A model generated the notes under the pieces. That model did not search any database and was not told the DNA's origin. It was given only the letters and a program-made list of their open reading frames with translations. A stretch of DNA of 64,000 bases from assembly GCF_003096015.2 (NCBI RefSeq), contig NZ_CP029185.2:186001-250000 (forward strand), written 5' to 3'. The stretch's first letter is position 1; every line of letters begins with the position of its first letter. Of this stretch, positions 52,466 through 62,494 are shown one piece after another. This DNA comes from Limnobaculum parvum. GTDB lineage: Bacteria > Pseudomonadota > Gammaproteobacteria > Enterobacterales > Enterobacteriaceae. A program made the translations under genes and the position numbers.

Positions 52466-52494
52466 TTAAAAAAAGCCCGTATTTACACGGACTT
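52466..52494 (-). terminator. Rho-independent terminator of yicC
   Basis: An 8-bp stem with one G-U pair (52473-52480 with 52487-52494, 6-nt loop) followed on the minus strand by a run of T, about 50 bp after the yicC stop. Confidence 0.8.
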
Positions 52495-52542
52495 AGTTAT
52501 ATTTCGGGGATGTAGTGAGAGTCTGTGAGTCAGTATGAAACG

Positions 52543-53406
52543 CTACTCAATGTTTTGTATCTGCTCCCGCATCTGCTCAATTAACACCTTCAACTCAATC
52601 GCCGATGCAGTCACCTCTGAATTAATCGACTTCGACGCCAGCGTATTCGACTCGCGGTTGAACTCCTGCATCATAAAGTCTAAACGGCGGCCAACGGCTT
52701 CCGGTTTTTTCAAAATGGCATAAGTCTCTTTCACATGTGCTTCAAGGCGGTCCAGCTCTTCGGCGACATCGGTGCGCTGTGCCAGCATCACCAGCTCTTG
52801 CTCCAGACGGTTATTGTCTAACTGTACCTGCGCCTCTTCCAGCTTGCTGAGTAGTCGTTCGCGCTGCCAAGCCATAACTTCAGGCATACGGGCACGGACT
52901 TTTACCACTTCAGAACTTACCCCTTCCAGACGTTGTTCAATCAGGGTCTTCAGTGACGCGCCTTCACGCTCGCGGGCATCGATAAATTCGTTAATGGCGA
53001 TCTCCAGTGATTCCATCAGTTCGGTACTGATCGCATCCAAATCCTGACTTTTTGCTGACATCACGCCCGGCCAGCGCAGAATATCGACCGGATTAATTTC
53101 TCCTTCATCGCTCTGCATCTTCACCCAATTGGCGGCCTGCACCAGTTGTTGGGCCAGCTCTTTGTTTAGCATCATCTCGGTTTGAGCGGAAGGATCAATG
53201 TCAAACCGCAGGTTACACTCGATTTTTCCACGGGTCAGACGCGTACGTAAGCGCTCACGAATTACCGGTTCTAGGCTGCGAAATTGTTCTGGCAGGCGGA
53301 TGTATGTTTCTAAATAACGCTGGTTAACGGAACGGAGTTCCCAGGTTGCGCTACCCCATTCCCCTTTGGTTTCGTGGCGTGCATAAGCGGTCATACTGCG
53401 GATCAT
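52543..53406 (-). CDS. yicC: YicC endoribonuclease-family protein
   Basis: A 287-residue protein of E. coli YicC length with the N-terminal MIRSMTAYAR, RSVNQRYLETYIRLPE and RGKIECNLRF blocks and the C-terminal DUF1732 region (RLDFMMQEFNRESNTLASKS). YicC has been described as a ribonuclease affecting sRNA levels. In E. coli it is directly divergent from rph; here a large autotransporter gene lies between them. Confidence 0.96.
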   Translation of the reverse strand: MIRSMTAYARHETKGEWGSATWELRSVNQRYLETYIRLPEQFRSLEPVIRERLRTRLTRGKIECNLRFDIDPSAQTEMMLNKELAQQLVQAANWVKMQSDEGEINPVDILRWPGVMSAKSQDLDAISTELMESLEIAINEFIDAREREGASLKTLIEQRLEGVSSEVVKVRARMPEVMAWQRERLLSKLEEAQVQLDNNRLEQELVMLAQRTDVAEELDRLEAHVKETYAILKKPEAVGRRLDFMMQEFNRESNTLASKSINSEVTASAIELKVLIEQMREQIQNIE

Positions 53407-54255
53407 AATCAGGTACCCGTTTGTCGAAGAAAAAAGATTATACCTTTGAGTGCCAAACCATACTTGGCTGAATGTATATACGTCTATAGATTCAGGCTAC
53501 TTAAAATTAGCGCCATAATCAACGAAGTCAGTCTACCACGATATTAGAGGGTCTTTGACTTAACAAAGTAGAGGCTCATCATATAAACGACAGTCAGGCT
53601 ATACGGGCGAATGAAAAACAGGCCATCAGTTAATTGTTATTTTTTTGTTAAATCCTCTAGGGTTAGGAAATAAACTAAAAATCTATGTCTAAATGAAAAG
53701 GGTTAATAAATAATAATTAAATACTTGTTTGAACATATTCAATACGAAATAAATAACTCTATTTGATTAGGGGGTTGTGTTCTTTTTGTTAAAGAAAATC
53801 ACCTGTGTTACTAATTAGGTAATGCTAATTATCTTAAATTTCCCCCATGTTTGTGATTCTAATTAAATTTATATTTATGAATAATTATTTTTTATTAAAA
53901 CACGTATGAAATTATCGAATAATTAAAATGAAACTATTTTGTAACTTTTTACGTTATTTCGCTTTTTGGATAATTGGCAAATAAAAACTGGATTACAATC
54001 TCGCGCGAATAGAGGTAAGCCGCGCTTTTAAAAATACGGCTAGTCATAATTTTCTTAGAGAATCCCCCTAGTTAAGGGCGTTGTGTAGCGCATCAATGTG
54101 ACAACCTTATCTTTTTAGCCTCAGGCCTGCCGCTGTCTGTAGGGTGTGCCTGTGGTGAACATAATAGATTAAGCTATCAGACGAAGATCGTTAATTCATT
54201 AAATAACGATATAGTTTGAATACAAGGATCGTACTATCATTTTTGGGAGTTATTA
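53407..54255. other. Long AT-rich region upstream of the large autotransporter
   Basis: About 850 bp between yicC and the divergent autotransporter gene. The first part should hold the yicC promoter. The rest is AT-rich with no credible open frame or RNA gene. Promoter elements for the autotransporter were not clearly seen. Confidence 0.55.
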
Positions 54256-57200
54256 ATGAATAAAATATATCGTATTATTTGGAACAATACGTTAGGGCTG
54301 TGGGTTGTTACTTCTGAGTTAGGTCGGGGAAAAACCAAAAGTGCGGCATCGAAGACATCGACTGGCGTGGGGTTAACATCATCGGCATCTCTTAGTGATC
54401 AAACATATCGATTGATTTGGAGTGATCAAACCTCCAGTTGGGTAGCTGTTCCTGAAATTGCTATGGGCAAGTTCAAGGGGATAACGTGTAAGTTACGCAA
54501 CATATTTGGCACGAGTTTATTAACGTTTCTCTATGCCACTTCTTCTGCTCATGCAACAGATATCACTGCGACTGCCTACACGCCAACAAATGCGAATTAT
54601 GGGGCGAAAAGCATTGAAGTCGGCTCTGATACCGTCAATCTGACGGGAGATATGAGTTGGACGGAAGGGACGCCTACAAATGGGTCTTATTATAGCCTGA
54701 TAGGTGGATATAACGCCGGGTATGTTACCGGCGGAATTGACCCGAATGGAAGAATGGGTATCTCTCTTGGTTCGCAGAATAAGGGCATTGCAGTCTACGA
54801 TCCGGTGACGCAGAGTTACACAACCGTCAAGACGTATGATAGCATCACCGAAATGCCGGGTGGGTCTCTCAATGCTTTTGCCGTGATTTATTCTCCGACT
54901 GCATCGGGTAAAGGTCCTTTTGTCGCAGCGCAGATGGCAAATGTCGCCAGTGGCGGCACATTAAATCTCAATGTGGCAGGAACTATTGGTAATGCCTCCG
55001 TTAAGGATACGGTCTATGTTGATGTCACCAACGGAACCGCAAACTGGAACTCCAATAATACGATTCTTTTTGGTCGCACCGACTCATCGGTAACAGAGGC
55101 TAGCTTGCAGCCTTATACGCGATCCACCGCGTTATCCTCTTATAACGGTACATTTAGCGTGACAGACGCCAAGGGCGCGGTCACACAACACACCGTGACG
55201 GATTTAGCCAGTTTCCAAACCTATAACAATTGGCTGGCCAGTCAATTAGCAGCCGGTAATTTGGGTAGCGGTTCTGCTGCTCAAACCAATTACAACATTG
55301 CGGTAGCGAAGGCCTACACCAATACGTCTTACACCTATAACGTTAATCCGCAGAGCAGTCCGATCGATATTGCTACCGATCCATTGATGGTTCCGGCCGG
55401 AACTCGGATAGCCATGCGTGCCGATGGCGCTAACTCATTTGGTAACATCGCGGCTGGCGGTGGTATGGCAATTGGGTCTGGTGGCGATATGGGTGGCATA
55501 TTATTGCAGGCGCAAAATGGTGGGACGATTACTAATAACGGTACTGTAACGAGTTGGAGCCTGAATACCGGCGTTGTTGTTGAGAGTAGCGGTAAATTTG
55601 TCAATAACGGCGTACGGTCTCTTGCTTTTTCAGATAAAGGCTACGGTGTTAATATGAACTATGACACTATAACAGGTGTTGGGAGTTTGTATGAAAATAA
55701 TGGAACCGTGAATCTAGCCGCTTATGGGGCGGTCGGCGGTACTGGTGCCAATAACTATTGGGTGAGGGCAAGTACTGGCGGGGCTATTGTCAACCATGGC
55801 GCGGTGAATATTGGGACGACGACTCAAATTGGGGTAGGCCAACCAACAGGGGTACTGCTCAGCAATGGTAGCTCTTTCGTCAACGATACGGATGGTTTGG
55901 TCTATCTTGGTCGTGGAGCCTCTACGGTGACTGACGGAGATTCGATGAGTCGCGGCGGTGCGGATGTCGCGCAACCGAACGGGGCTGTTGCCATTCAAGC
56001 CGATTGGGGCACGACTGTTGACAATAAAGGTACCATTATCATTGGTGATAAGGTACAGAATGGCTGGGGCATCTGGGCCAATGGCGCGGGTCCTGCCAAT
56101 CTGGTTAATAGCGGTACGATTGAGGTGCGTGGGCATTATAACGCCTCACCGGTTCAGAATATCGGTATATTTAGTACGAACTCTGCCACTGCTGCGGTCG
56201 TCAATAACAGTGGCACTATCAACCTGACGGGTATCAACGTGGTTGGTATTAAAACGTTGACCGGTGGTAGAGCACAATCGTCGGGGACGATCAATGTTAT
56301 TGGGGGCGCAGATGCCGCTTCGGGGCTGAGTAATTATGGCATCTGGTCAGAGGGCAGTGGTTCTTTGGTCAATTTGTCGGGTACAGTCAATCTGTCCGGT
56401 GATGGTGCTATTGGTGCTCATGCCCGTTCAGCGGGTGGTGTGGCAGTTTCAGGGCTGGGCAATGTTGTGTTCTCTGGTGGCACCAAGCAGATCGGCTATT
56501 TTGCTTACGGCACCGGTGCGACCATCAACAATACCAGCACTGGCACACAGGATGTGTCAACGGAAGGCTCGACGCTGTTCCGTATGGAAGATGGCGCAGA
56601 CTTTACCGGCGGGGCGGGTGCTTCTTCAATCCTGACCGCATCGGGTAAAGATTCCACCGCTGTTCTGGTGACTGGCCGTACTGGCACTGATGTGTCCGCC
56701 TTCAACTCCGGCGGCATGACCATTAACACCAGCGGCGAAAACGCGGTGGCGGTGTTGGTTGAAGGGGGCGCACAGGGTAAGATTGCCTCTACTGCTACCA
56801 TTAATTTAACCGGCGCGGGCTCCGTAGCTGGCGTTGTTGATGGACAAAAGCACGCGCTGGATGGCTCAGCCACGGGCACGCCAATCGCCGGAACCTTAAG
56901 TAACGGTACGCTGGCAGCCGGTGCGGCAGGTTTTGGCACCGGGACGTTGCTGGTTGCACAAGCGAACCTCAACTCCACCTTAGATAAGGTGACCGGCTAC
57001 ATTGCTAAAAATGGCGCATCAGTCAGTAACTCGGGCAATATTGTCTTCACCGGTAAAGAGACCACGGGTATTCAGGTACTTGAAGGCTCAACCGGGGGGA
57101 ACTCAGGCTCAATCACCGTTCAAGACGGCTCTGTGGGGTTGAGTGCTTCGTCCTCAGGCGCGGCCACCACCTTGAACAACACCGGTAGTCTGGTGCTCAA

Positions 57201-60200
57201 AGGCGGCACCAATGCCGATCGCACAACCGGTATCTCCGCAACCGGTTCGGCGGTGACGGTGAATATGTCCGCAGGGACTATCGACATGCAGGGCCAAGGT
57301 GCCGTGGGCGTGAGTGCCACCGCCGGTGCTAAAGTTAACCTGACCGGGACTTCAGCGGTGACGTTTGCCGCCGAGCCTACCGGTATCACCGATCAGATAG
57401 CCTTCCTGGTATCCGGTGCAGGCTCCACCATTAACACCAATACTTCGGGTACAGGCCTGGTGGCTTCCGGTAAAAACTCCACCCTGATCCGCCTTGAAAA
57501 TGGCGCGACTCAATCAGGCGTGTTGAACATGGGGGCAACAGGAACTGGCTCGCGGGGTATCTGGGCGACGGGTGCGGGCACCACCGTGACGGCATTGTCG
57601 GGCTCCACCTTCAATGTCGGTGGTGACAACGCCATGGCGGTATTGGTACAAGGCGGCGCGGAAGGAAACCTTAAAGCGGGAACCACCGTCAACCTGACGG
57701 GAACCAACACTATCGTCGGGACGGTAGACGGTAACGAATACGCGATTGATGGCGTCACGGTACTGAACACCAACACCGGCTCTAAACTCAATTCTGACGC
57801 TACCCTCAACTCCACCACGGCAGGGGCGACCGGCTTTATTACTCAGAATCAGGGGATCCTGACCAACAATGGCACCATCAATTTCCAAGGTGCTAACAGT
57901 CAGGCCGTGAAGGTGCTGGATGGGACGTTCATCAACACCGCCAACATTTCAGCCAACGGCACGGCCGTCTATGTGGAAGGGGCGAAGGCCACGGTTCAAA
58001 ATAACGGTGGGGCGATCTTGGCCACCGACGGTAAGGCTGCGGTCGAGCTAGGCACGGGAGCGAACCTCAATCTGGTTGGCTCGGGCGTGAATACGGTTGA
58101 GGGTCAGGGCACGGCACATGCGGTGTTAGTCGATAGCGGCGCGACCGGCTTAACCGTTAGCGGTGCACATCTGATCGTTAACGCCGCCGGTGCCAGCGGT
58201 AACGGCATTGAGAATGCCGGAAATATTGCCGGTATTCAGTTAAATGACACCACGATTGACGTGATGAACGGCAAGGGTGTGCGGACTTCGGCGTCGTTAG
58301 ACACCACCAACAGCGGCACCATCAATGTGGCCGGCTCTGGCACGGGTCTGGCGTTTGAAGACGCGGCGGGTGCGGCCATGGGCAACAATGTTGACCTGTC
58401 AGGCTCGTCCGCCCTGAATATCAACGTGACTGGCGCTAATGGTACCGGGATTTCGGTGAAACACACCGGCAATGGCGAGGTGAAAAATGCGGCCAATGTG
58501 ACCGTGTCGGCCGGTGGCGGCTCTGCGGTGGCATTAAGTGGTGTCTCGACCTTTGAGAACGCCGGCAAACTGAACACCGCTTCAACCGCCAACGTGGTTG
58601 ATCTGGGTGCGACGAAGTCCGTGACCAACAGCGGTGAAATCAATGCGGCCAGTGCGACTGGGGCGGCGTTGACCTTTGATGCGCAGGATTCAACCCTGAG
58701 CAACACCGGTAAGATTATCGGGGTGGTTGATTTGGGTGCTGGTGCCAACACCGCCACTAACGCGGCGGGCGCGAGCATCACCGGTAACATCATTTCTGCC
58801 ACGGGCAATAACACCGTGACGAACAGCGGCACGATTGTGGGCGATATCGCGCTGGGTTCAGGCACCAATAATGTGACCCTGAACGCCGGTTCAACGGTGG
58901 TGAACGTCAGCGGGACTACAGGCGTTAACAATGTGACCGTGAAAGGCGATGCGGCCTTTACCGCCCTAGAGGGGGGGATTGGCGGCGGCGCGGATACGGT
59001 GACCTTTGATGGCGCAACGCATACCCTGAGCGCGACCAGTGATATTGACCATTTTGAAAACATGAAGCTGATTAATGGTTCAACCATTAACACCGCTGAT
59101 TTAATCAAGATGACCGATACGGCGGGCGGCGCGGGGTCAATCAGTATTGACGGCACGTCAACGTTGGCCATTGCGGCCCCGGCGGATTACACCCTGAACC
59201 ATGCCTTGAGCGGCAACGGTAAGATTGACGTGACGTCGGGTACCCAGTTCGACTTCGGCGCGGCGGCGGGCAATCAGTTTGCCGGACGGGTGAATATGAA
59301 CAGCGCGGAGTTTGCGCTTTCGGGCTTGAATACCACGGCGTTGACCAAAGCGACGCTGTCGGTGATGGGCAATAACACCACCACGGTCGGCAACGGCATT
59401 CAGAATATCGGTGGCTTAAGCATCGACGGCGGTACGATGAATTTCGGGGTGACCATTCCGAATGCGGTTACGTCGGATAGCTTTATTGCGGTGGCGGGTA
59501 CGCTGGATGCATCGGGTATCGGTAAAATTCAGGTCACCAAGGGCAGTTTTGATAACGCGACCGTGCCGGTGGTGAATAAAACCCTCGGCCTGCTGGACCA
59601 GCAGAACGAAACATTGGTGCAGTTAGTCTCTGCTCAGACGGCAATCGGTGGGGCGGGTGCGCTGCAACTGATTGATGAAAACGGGGCCGCTATCAGCAAT
59701 GGCAGTGTCAGCGCCATCAGTCAGAACGGGGTTCATGCCGCCGATGGGACCTATGATTATCGTTTAACCACCAGCGGAGATAAGGGCAATGGCCTGTACG
59801 TGGCGTATGGCTTAACTCAGCTTGACCTGTTAACCAGCGGCACCGACAAACTGGTGATTAATACCGCCGACAGCACGGAAAAAACCTTGTCCGCTAAGGT
59901 TATCGGCAGTGGCGACTTAGGGATTGTGGCGGGTAATGGCGCGGACGCGCTGACCATCAGCAATGTCACCAACAGTTACACCGGCGAGACCGACCTGCAA
60001 ACCGGAACCCTGACGCTGGGGACTGATAACGCATTAGGACAAACCAGCAAACTGACGTTAGCTGACAGCACCACGGCGAACGTTAATGGTAAAACCCAGA
60101 CCGTGGGTGAGTTAGCGACGGCGCAGACCAGCCAACTGAATCTGGACAACGGTAACCTGACCGTGACGCACGGTGGACAGGTTGACGGTAGTCTGGCGGG

Positions 60201-62214
60201 CGCAGGTCAGTTGACCCTGACAGGGGATACGCTATCCCTGACCCAGAACAACAGTGGATTCACCGGGACCACCGACATTAACGCCGGGGCAACCGCCCGC
60301 GTGACGCAGCCTCAGGGCTTAGGTCAGGGTGTGATTAATAATGAAGGTACACTGAATCTGGACGGCGCGGCGGGCACCTTGCTCAACAGCCTGAAAGGCA
60401 CTCAGGGTGACGTGTTGTTAACGCAGGACGCAGACATCACCTTGGGCGGAAATAACACCGACTATGCCGGTACCTTCACCACCACCAGCGGAACCACACT
60501 GACCAGCACGGCCAGTGAGCAATTGGGGTCGTCAACGGTTCACAATGACGGCACCTTTGTGCTGGATACGGCAGACCAGTGGGCGATGAATAACACCGTC
60601 GACGGCAGTGGCACCGTGGTGAAACGCGGCACGGGTACCGTTCTGTTAGACGGTAACAACGTCTCGGCCGGGCTGACCACCATTGAGAATGGGGTGTTGC
60701 AGGTGGGTGGAACGTCAGGCACCGCATCACAGGCCATCTTGACCAGCAATGTGAATATCACCGAGCAGGGTACATTAGGTGGTTACGGTCAGGTGGTGGG
60801 TAATGTGGACAACAGCGGTAACTTGACGATGGGCCGTGCGTTAACGGGCGGTGCACCGAGTGAATTTACCATCAACGGTAACTATACCGGCAATAACGGC
60901 ACCGTGACCTTTAATACCGATTTGGGCGATGACAACTCCGCGACGGATAAACTGATTATCAAAGGCGATACCGCCGGACAGAGTCAGGTTGTGGTCATGA
61001 GCGCCCGCGGTGAGGGAGCCCAAACCGTCGAAGGGATTAAACTTATCGATGTGGGTGGCAGCTCGAACGGCGAGTTTACGCTGAAAGGCCGTGCGGTGGC
61101 GGGTGCGTATGAATACTTCCTGAATAAAGGTGGTGTTTCGACGCCGAACGACGGTGATTGGTACCTGCGTTCAGTGTTGCCAGCGCCGGTTAATCCAGAC
61201 ACCCCGGTTAATCCAGAGACGCCAGATACACCAGTAGCCCCGGTGACGCCAGTCACTCCGACCCCGACCAACAGCGTTGTGCGTCCGGAAGCGGGAAGTT
61301 ATATGGCGAATATGGCGGCAGCCAACAAGATGTTTAATCTGCGTTTAGAAGACCGTGAAGGTCGGGCAGAGAACTCCAGTATGTGGCTGCGTCAGCAGGG
61401 AGACCGTAATAAGTTCAGAGATAACAGCGGGCAAATTAAAACCGCGACCAATACCTATGTGGTACAGGGCGGCGGTGAAGTGGCGCAGACTCAGTTTACT
61501 GATACTGACCGTTTAGGCGTTGGCTTGATGTTAGGTTACGGTAAGTCAGACAGCCAGAGTCGTAATCACCGCAGTGGTTATAACTCCCGAGGCCAAGTCG
61601 ATGGTTACAGCGGCGGCGTTTACGCCACGTGGTATCAGGATGCGAAAACGCTGGACGGTCTGTATGTTGACAGCTGGGTACAGTACAGCATGTTGAATGC
61701 GTCGGTGCACGGTGACCAACTTTCCAGTGAAAGCTACGACATGAATGGGCTGAGCGCCTCGGTTGAAAGCGGCTATCGTATCCCGGTCTATCAAGGTGAA
61801 AACGGTAACGTGTTTGTGACCCCACAGGCGCAAATCACGTGGAACGGTATCAAAGCCGATGACCATAAGGAAGCCAACGGCACGCGGGTGAGCTCTGACG
61901 GTAACAACAATGTTCAGACGCGTCTGGGCGTGAAGTTATCCCGTGATGGCGTGAGCGATATGGACAAAGGCAGCGACAAACTGTTTACCGTGTATACCGA
62001 AGCCAACTGGCTGCACAACACCGAACAGGCGGGTGCCACCATGGACGGCGTGGCTATCAAGCAGGCGGGAAGCGCGAACATTGGTGAACTGAAGGTGGGA
62101 GCCGAAGGGCAACTGAATAAGCATGTGAATCTGTGGACTAACGTGGCCCAGCAACTGGGTAATGATGGTTATAGCGACACGGCGGTTACCGTTGGATTTA
62201 AATATAAGTTCTAA
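54256..62214 (+). CDS. Giant autotransporter with tandem ESPR (type Va)
   Basis: A 2652-residue surface protein. The N-terminus has an ESPR (YRIIWNNTLGLWVVTSELGR, from residue 5) and a second, equally spaced copy from residue 51 (YRLIWSDQTSSWVAVPEIAM). A hydrophobic core then ends SSAHA (about 98). The passenger (about 100-2340) is Gly/Thr/Asn-rich with many beta-helix rungs of the type VxNxGTIxVxG. A Pro/Thr linker (NPDTPVNPETPDTPVAPVTP) leads to the autotransporter barrel (about 2375-2652), which ends TVGFKYKF. GGGAG lies 6 bp before the ATG. The gene sits between yicC and rph and is followed by a strong terminator. No enzymatic motif was recognised; adhesion is likely. Confidence 0.9.
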   Translation: MNKIYRIIWNNTLGLWVVTSELGRGKTKSAASKTSTGVGLTSSASLSDQTYRLIWSDQTSSWVAVPEIAMGKFKGITCKLRNIFGTSLLTFLYATSSAHATDITATAYTPTNANYGAKSIEVGSDTVNLTGDMSWTEGTPTNGSYYSLIGGYNAGYVTGGIDPNGRMGISLGSQNKGIAVYDPVTQSYTTVKTYDSITEMPGGSLNAFAVIYSPTASGKGPFVAAQMANVASGGTLNLNVAGTIGNASVKDTVYVDVTNGTANWNSNNTILFGRTDSSVTEASLQPYTRSTALSSYNGTFSVTDAKGAVTQHTVTDLASFQTYNNWLASQLAAGNLGSGSAAQTNYNIAVAKAYTNTSYTYNVNPQSSPIDIATDPLMVPAGTRIAMRADGANSFGNIAAGGGMAIGSGGDMGGILLQAQNGGTITNNGTVTSWSLNTGVVVESSGKFVNNGVRSLAFSDKGYGVNMNYDTITGVGSLYENNGTVNLAAYGAVGGTGANNYWVRASTGGAIVNHGAVNIGTTTQIGVGQPTGVLLSNGSSFVNDTDGLVYLGRGASTVTDGDSMSRGGADVAQPNGAVAIQADWGTTVDNKGTIIIGDKVQNGWGIWANGAGPANLVNSGTIEVRGHYNASPVQNIGIFSTNSATAAVVNNSGTINLTGINVVGIKTLTGGRAQSSGTINVIGGADAASGLSNYGIWSEGSGSLVNLSGTVNLSGDGAIGAHARSAGGVAVSGLGNVVFSGGTKQIGYFAYGTGATINNTSTGTQDVSTEGSTLFRMEDGADFTGGAGASSILTASGKDSTAVLVTGRTGTDVSAFNSGGMTINTSGENAVAVLVEGGAQGKIASTATINLTGAGSVAGVVDGQKHALDGSATGTPIAGTLSNGTLAAGAAGFGTGTLLVAQANLNSTLDKVTGYIAKNGASVSNSGNIVFTGKETTGIQVLEGSTGGNSGSITVQDGSVGLSASSSGAATTLNNTGSLVLKGGTNADRTTGISATGSAVTVNMSAGTIDMQGQGAVGVSATAGAKVNLTGTSAVTFAAEPTGITDQIAFLVSGAGSTINTNTSGTGLVASGKNSTLIRLENGATQSGVLNMGATGTGSRGIWATGAGTTVTALSGSTFNVGGDNAMAVLVQGGAEGNLKAGTTVNLTGTNTIVGTVDGNEYAIDGVTVLNTNTGSKLNSDATLNSTTAGATGFITQNQGILTNNGTINFQGANSQAVKVLDGTFINTANISANGTAVYVEGAKATVQNNGGAILATDGKAAVELGTGANLNLVGSGVNTVEGQGTAHAVLVDSGATGLTVSGAHLIVNAAGASGNGIENAGNIAGIQLNDTTIDVMNGKGVRTSASLDTTNSGTINVAGSGTGLAFEDAAGAAMGNNVDLSGSSALNINVTGANGTGISVKHTGNGEVKNAANVTVSAGGGSAVALSGVSTFENAGKLNTASTANVVDLGATKSVTNSGEINAASATGAALTFDAQDSTLSNTGKIIGVVDLGAGANTATNAAGASITGNIISATGNNTVTNSGTIVGDIALGSGTNNVTLNAGSTVVNVSGTTGVNNVTVKGDAAFTALEGGIGGGADTVTFDGATHTLSATSDIDHFENMKLINGSTINTADLIKMTDTAGGAGSISIDGTSTLAIAAPADYTLNHALSGNGKIDVTSGTQFDFGAAAGNQFAGRVNMNSAEFALSGLNTTALTKATLSVMGNNTTTVGNGIQNIGGLSIDGGTMNFGVTIPNAVTSDSFIAVAGTLDASGIGKIQVTKGSFDNATVPVVNKTLGLLDQQNETLVQLVSAQTAIGGAGALQLIDENGAAISNGSVSAISQNGVHAADGTYDYRLTTSGDKGNGLYVAYGLTQLDLLTSGTDKLVINTADSTEKTLSAKVIGSGDLGIVAGNGADALTISNVTNSYTGETDLQTGTLTLGTDNALGQTSKLTLADSTTANVNGKTQTVGELATAQTSQLNLDNGNLTVTHGGQVDGSLAGAGQLTLTGDTLSLTQNNSGFTGTTDINAGATARVTQPQGLGQGVINNEGTLNLDGAAGTLLNSLKGTQGDVLLTQDADITLGGNNTDYAGTFTTTSGTTLTSTASEQLGSSTVHNDGTFVLDTADQWAMNNTVDGSGTVVKRGTGTVLLDGNNVSAGLTTIENGVLQVGGTSGTASQAILTSNVNITEQGTLGGYGQVVGNVDNSGNLTMGRALTGGAPSEFTINGNYTGNNGTVTFNTDLGDDNSATDKLIIKGDTAGQSQVVVMSARGEGAQTVEGIKLIDVGGSSNGEFTLKGRAVAGAYEYFLNKGGVSTPNDGDWYLRSVLPAPVNPDTPVNPETPDTPVAPVTPVTPTPTNSVVRPEAGSYMANMAAANKMFNLRLEDREGRAENSSMWLRQQGDRNKFRDNSGQIKTATNTYVVQGGGEVAQTQFTDTDRLGVGLMLGYGKSDSQSRNHRSGYNSRGQVDGYSGGVYATWYQDAKTLDGLYVDSWVQYSMLNASVHGDQLSSESYDMNGLSASVESGYRIPVYQGENGNVFVTPQAQITWNGIKADDHKEANGTRVSSDGNNNVQTRLGVKLSRDGVSDMDKGSDKLFTVYTEANWLHNTEQAGATMDGVAIKQAGSANIGELKVGAEGQLNKHVNLWTNVAQQLGNDGYSDTAVTVGFKYKF

Positions 62215-62236
62215 TAAGTTCTAATAATAGTTAAGT

Positions 62237-62270
62237 AAAAGGGCTGTAATCATTGATTGCAGCCCTTTTT
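62237..62270 (+). terminator. Rho-independent terminator of the large autotransporter
   Basis: A 15-bp stem with one G-U pair (62237-62251 with 62255-62269, 3-nt loop) ending in a T-run, about 20 bp past the stop. Just before it a 10-bp direct repeat (AAGTTCTAAT) duplicates the stop region. Confidence 0.9.
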
Positions 62271-62494
62271 ATTTAATCTTTATCAAATCATCATACTCCA
62301 CACTATTTATCTGTCAGCGCTAAGTAAAACCACTTTATACCCCGCAAAGTTTACCAACCCATGATAGGCATTAGGCCGCGAAATCAGTATAATGCGCGGT
62401 CACAGAAGCAGGGTGTGTTCCTCAGTATTATCGAGAAGCTACTGTGGAACACCTCCTGAGCTAATCCTGAAACTAAATCAGCGGAGATTATTGC

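Noticed and set aside
58236..59171. A 311-codon minus-strand frame inside the giant autotransporter
   Set aside because: Low-complexity Val/Pro/Ala product antisense to Gly/Thr/Asn-rich repeats; a composition effect.
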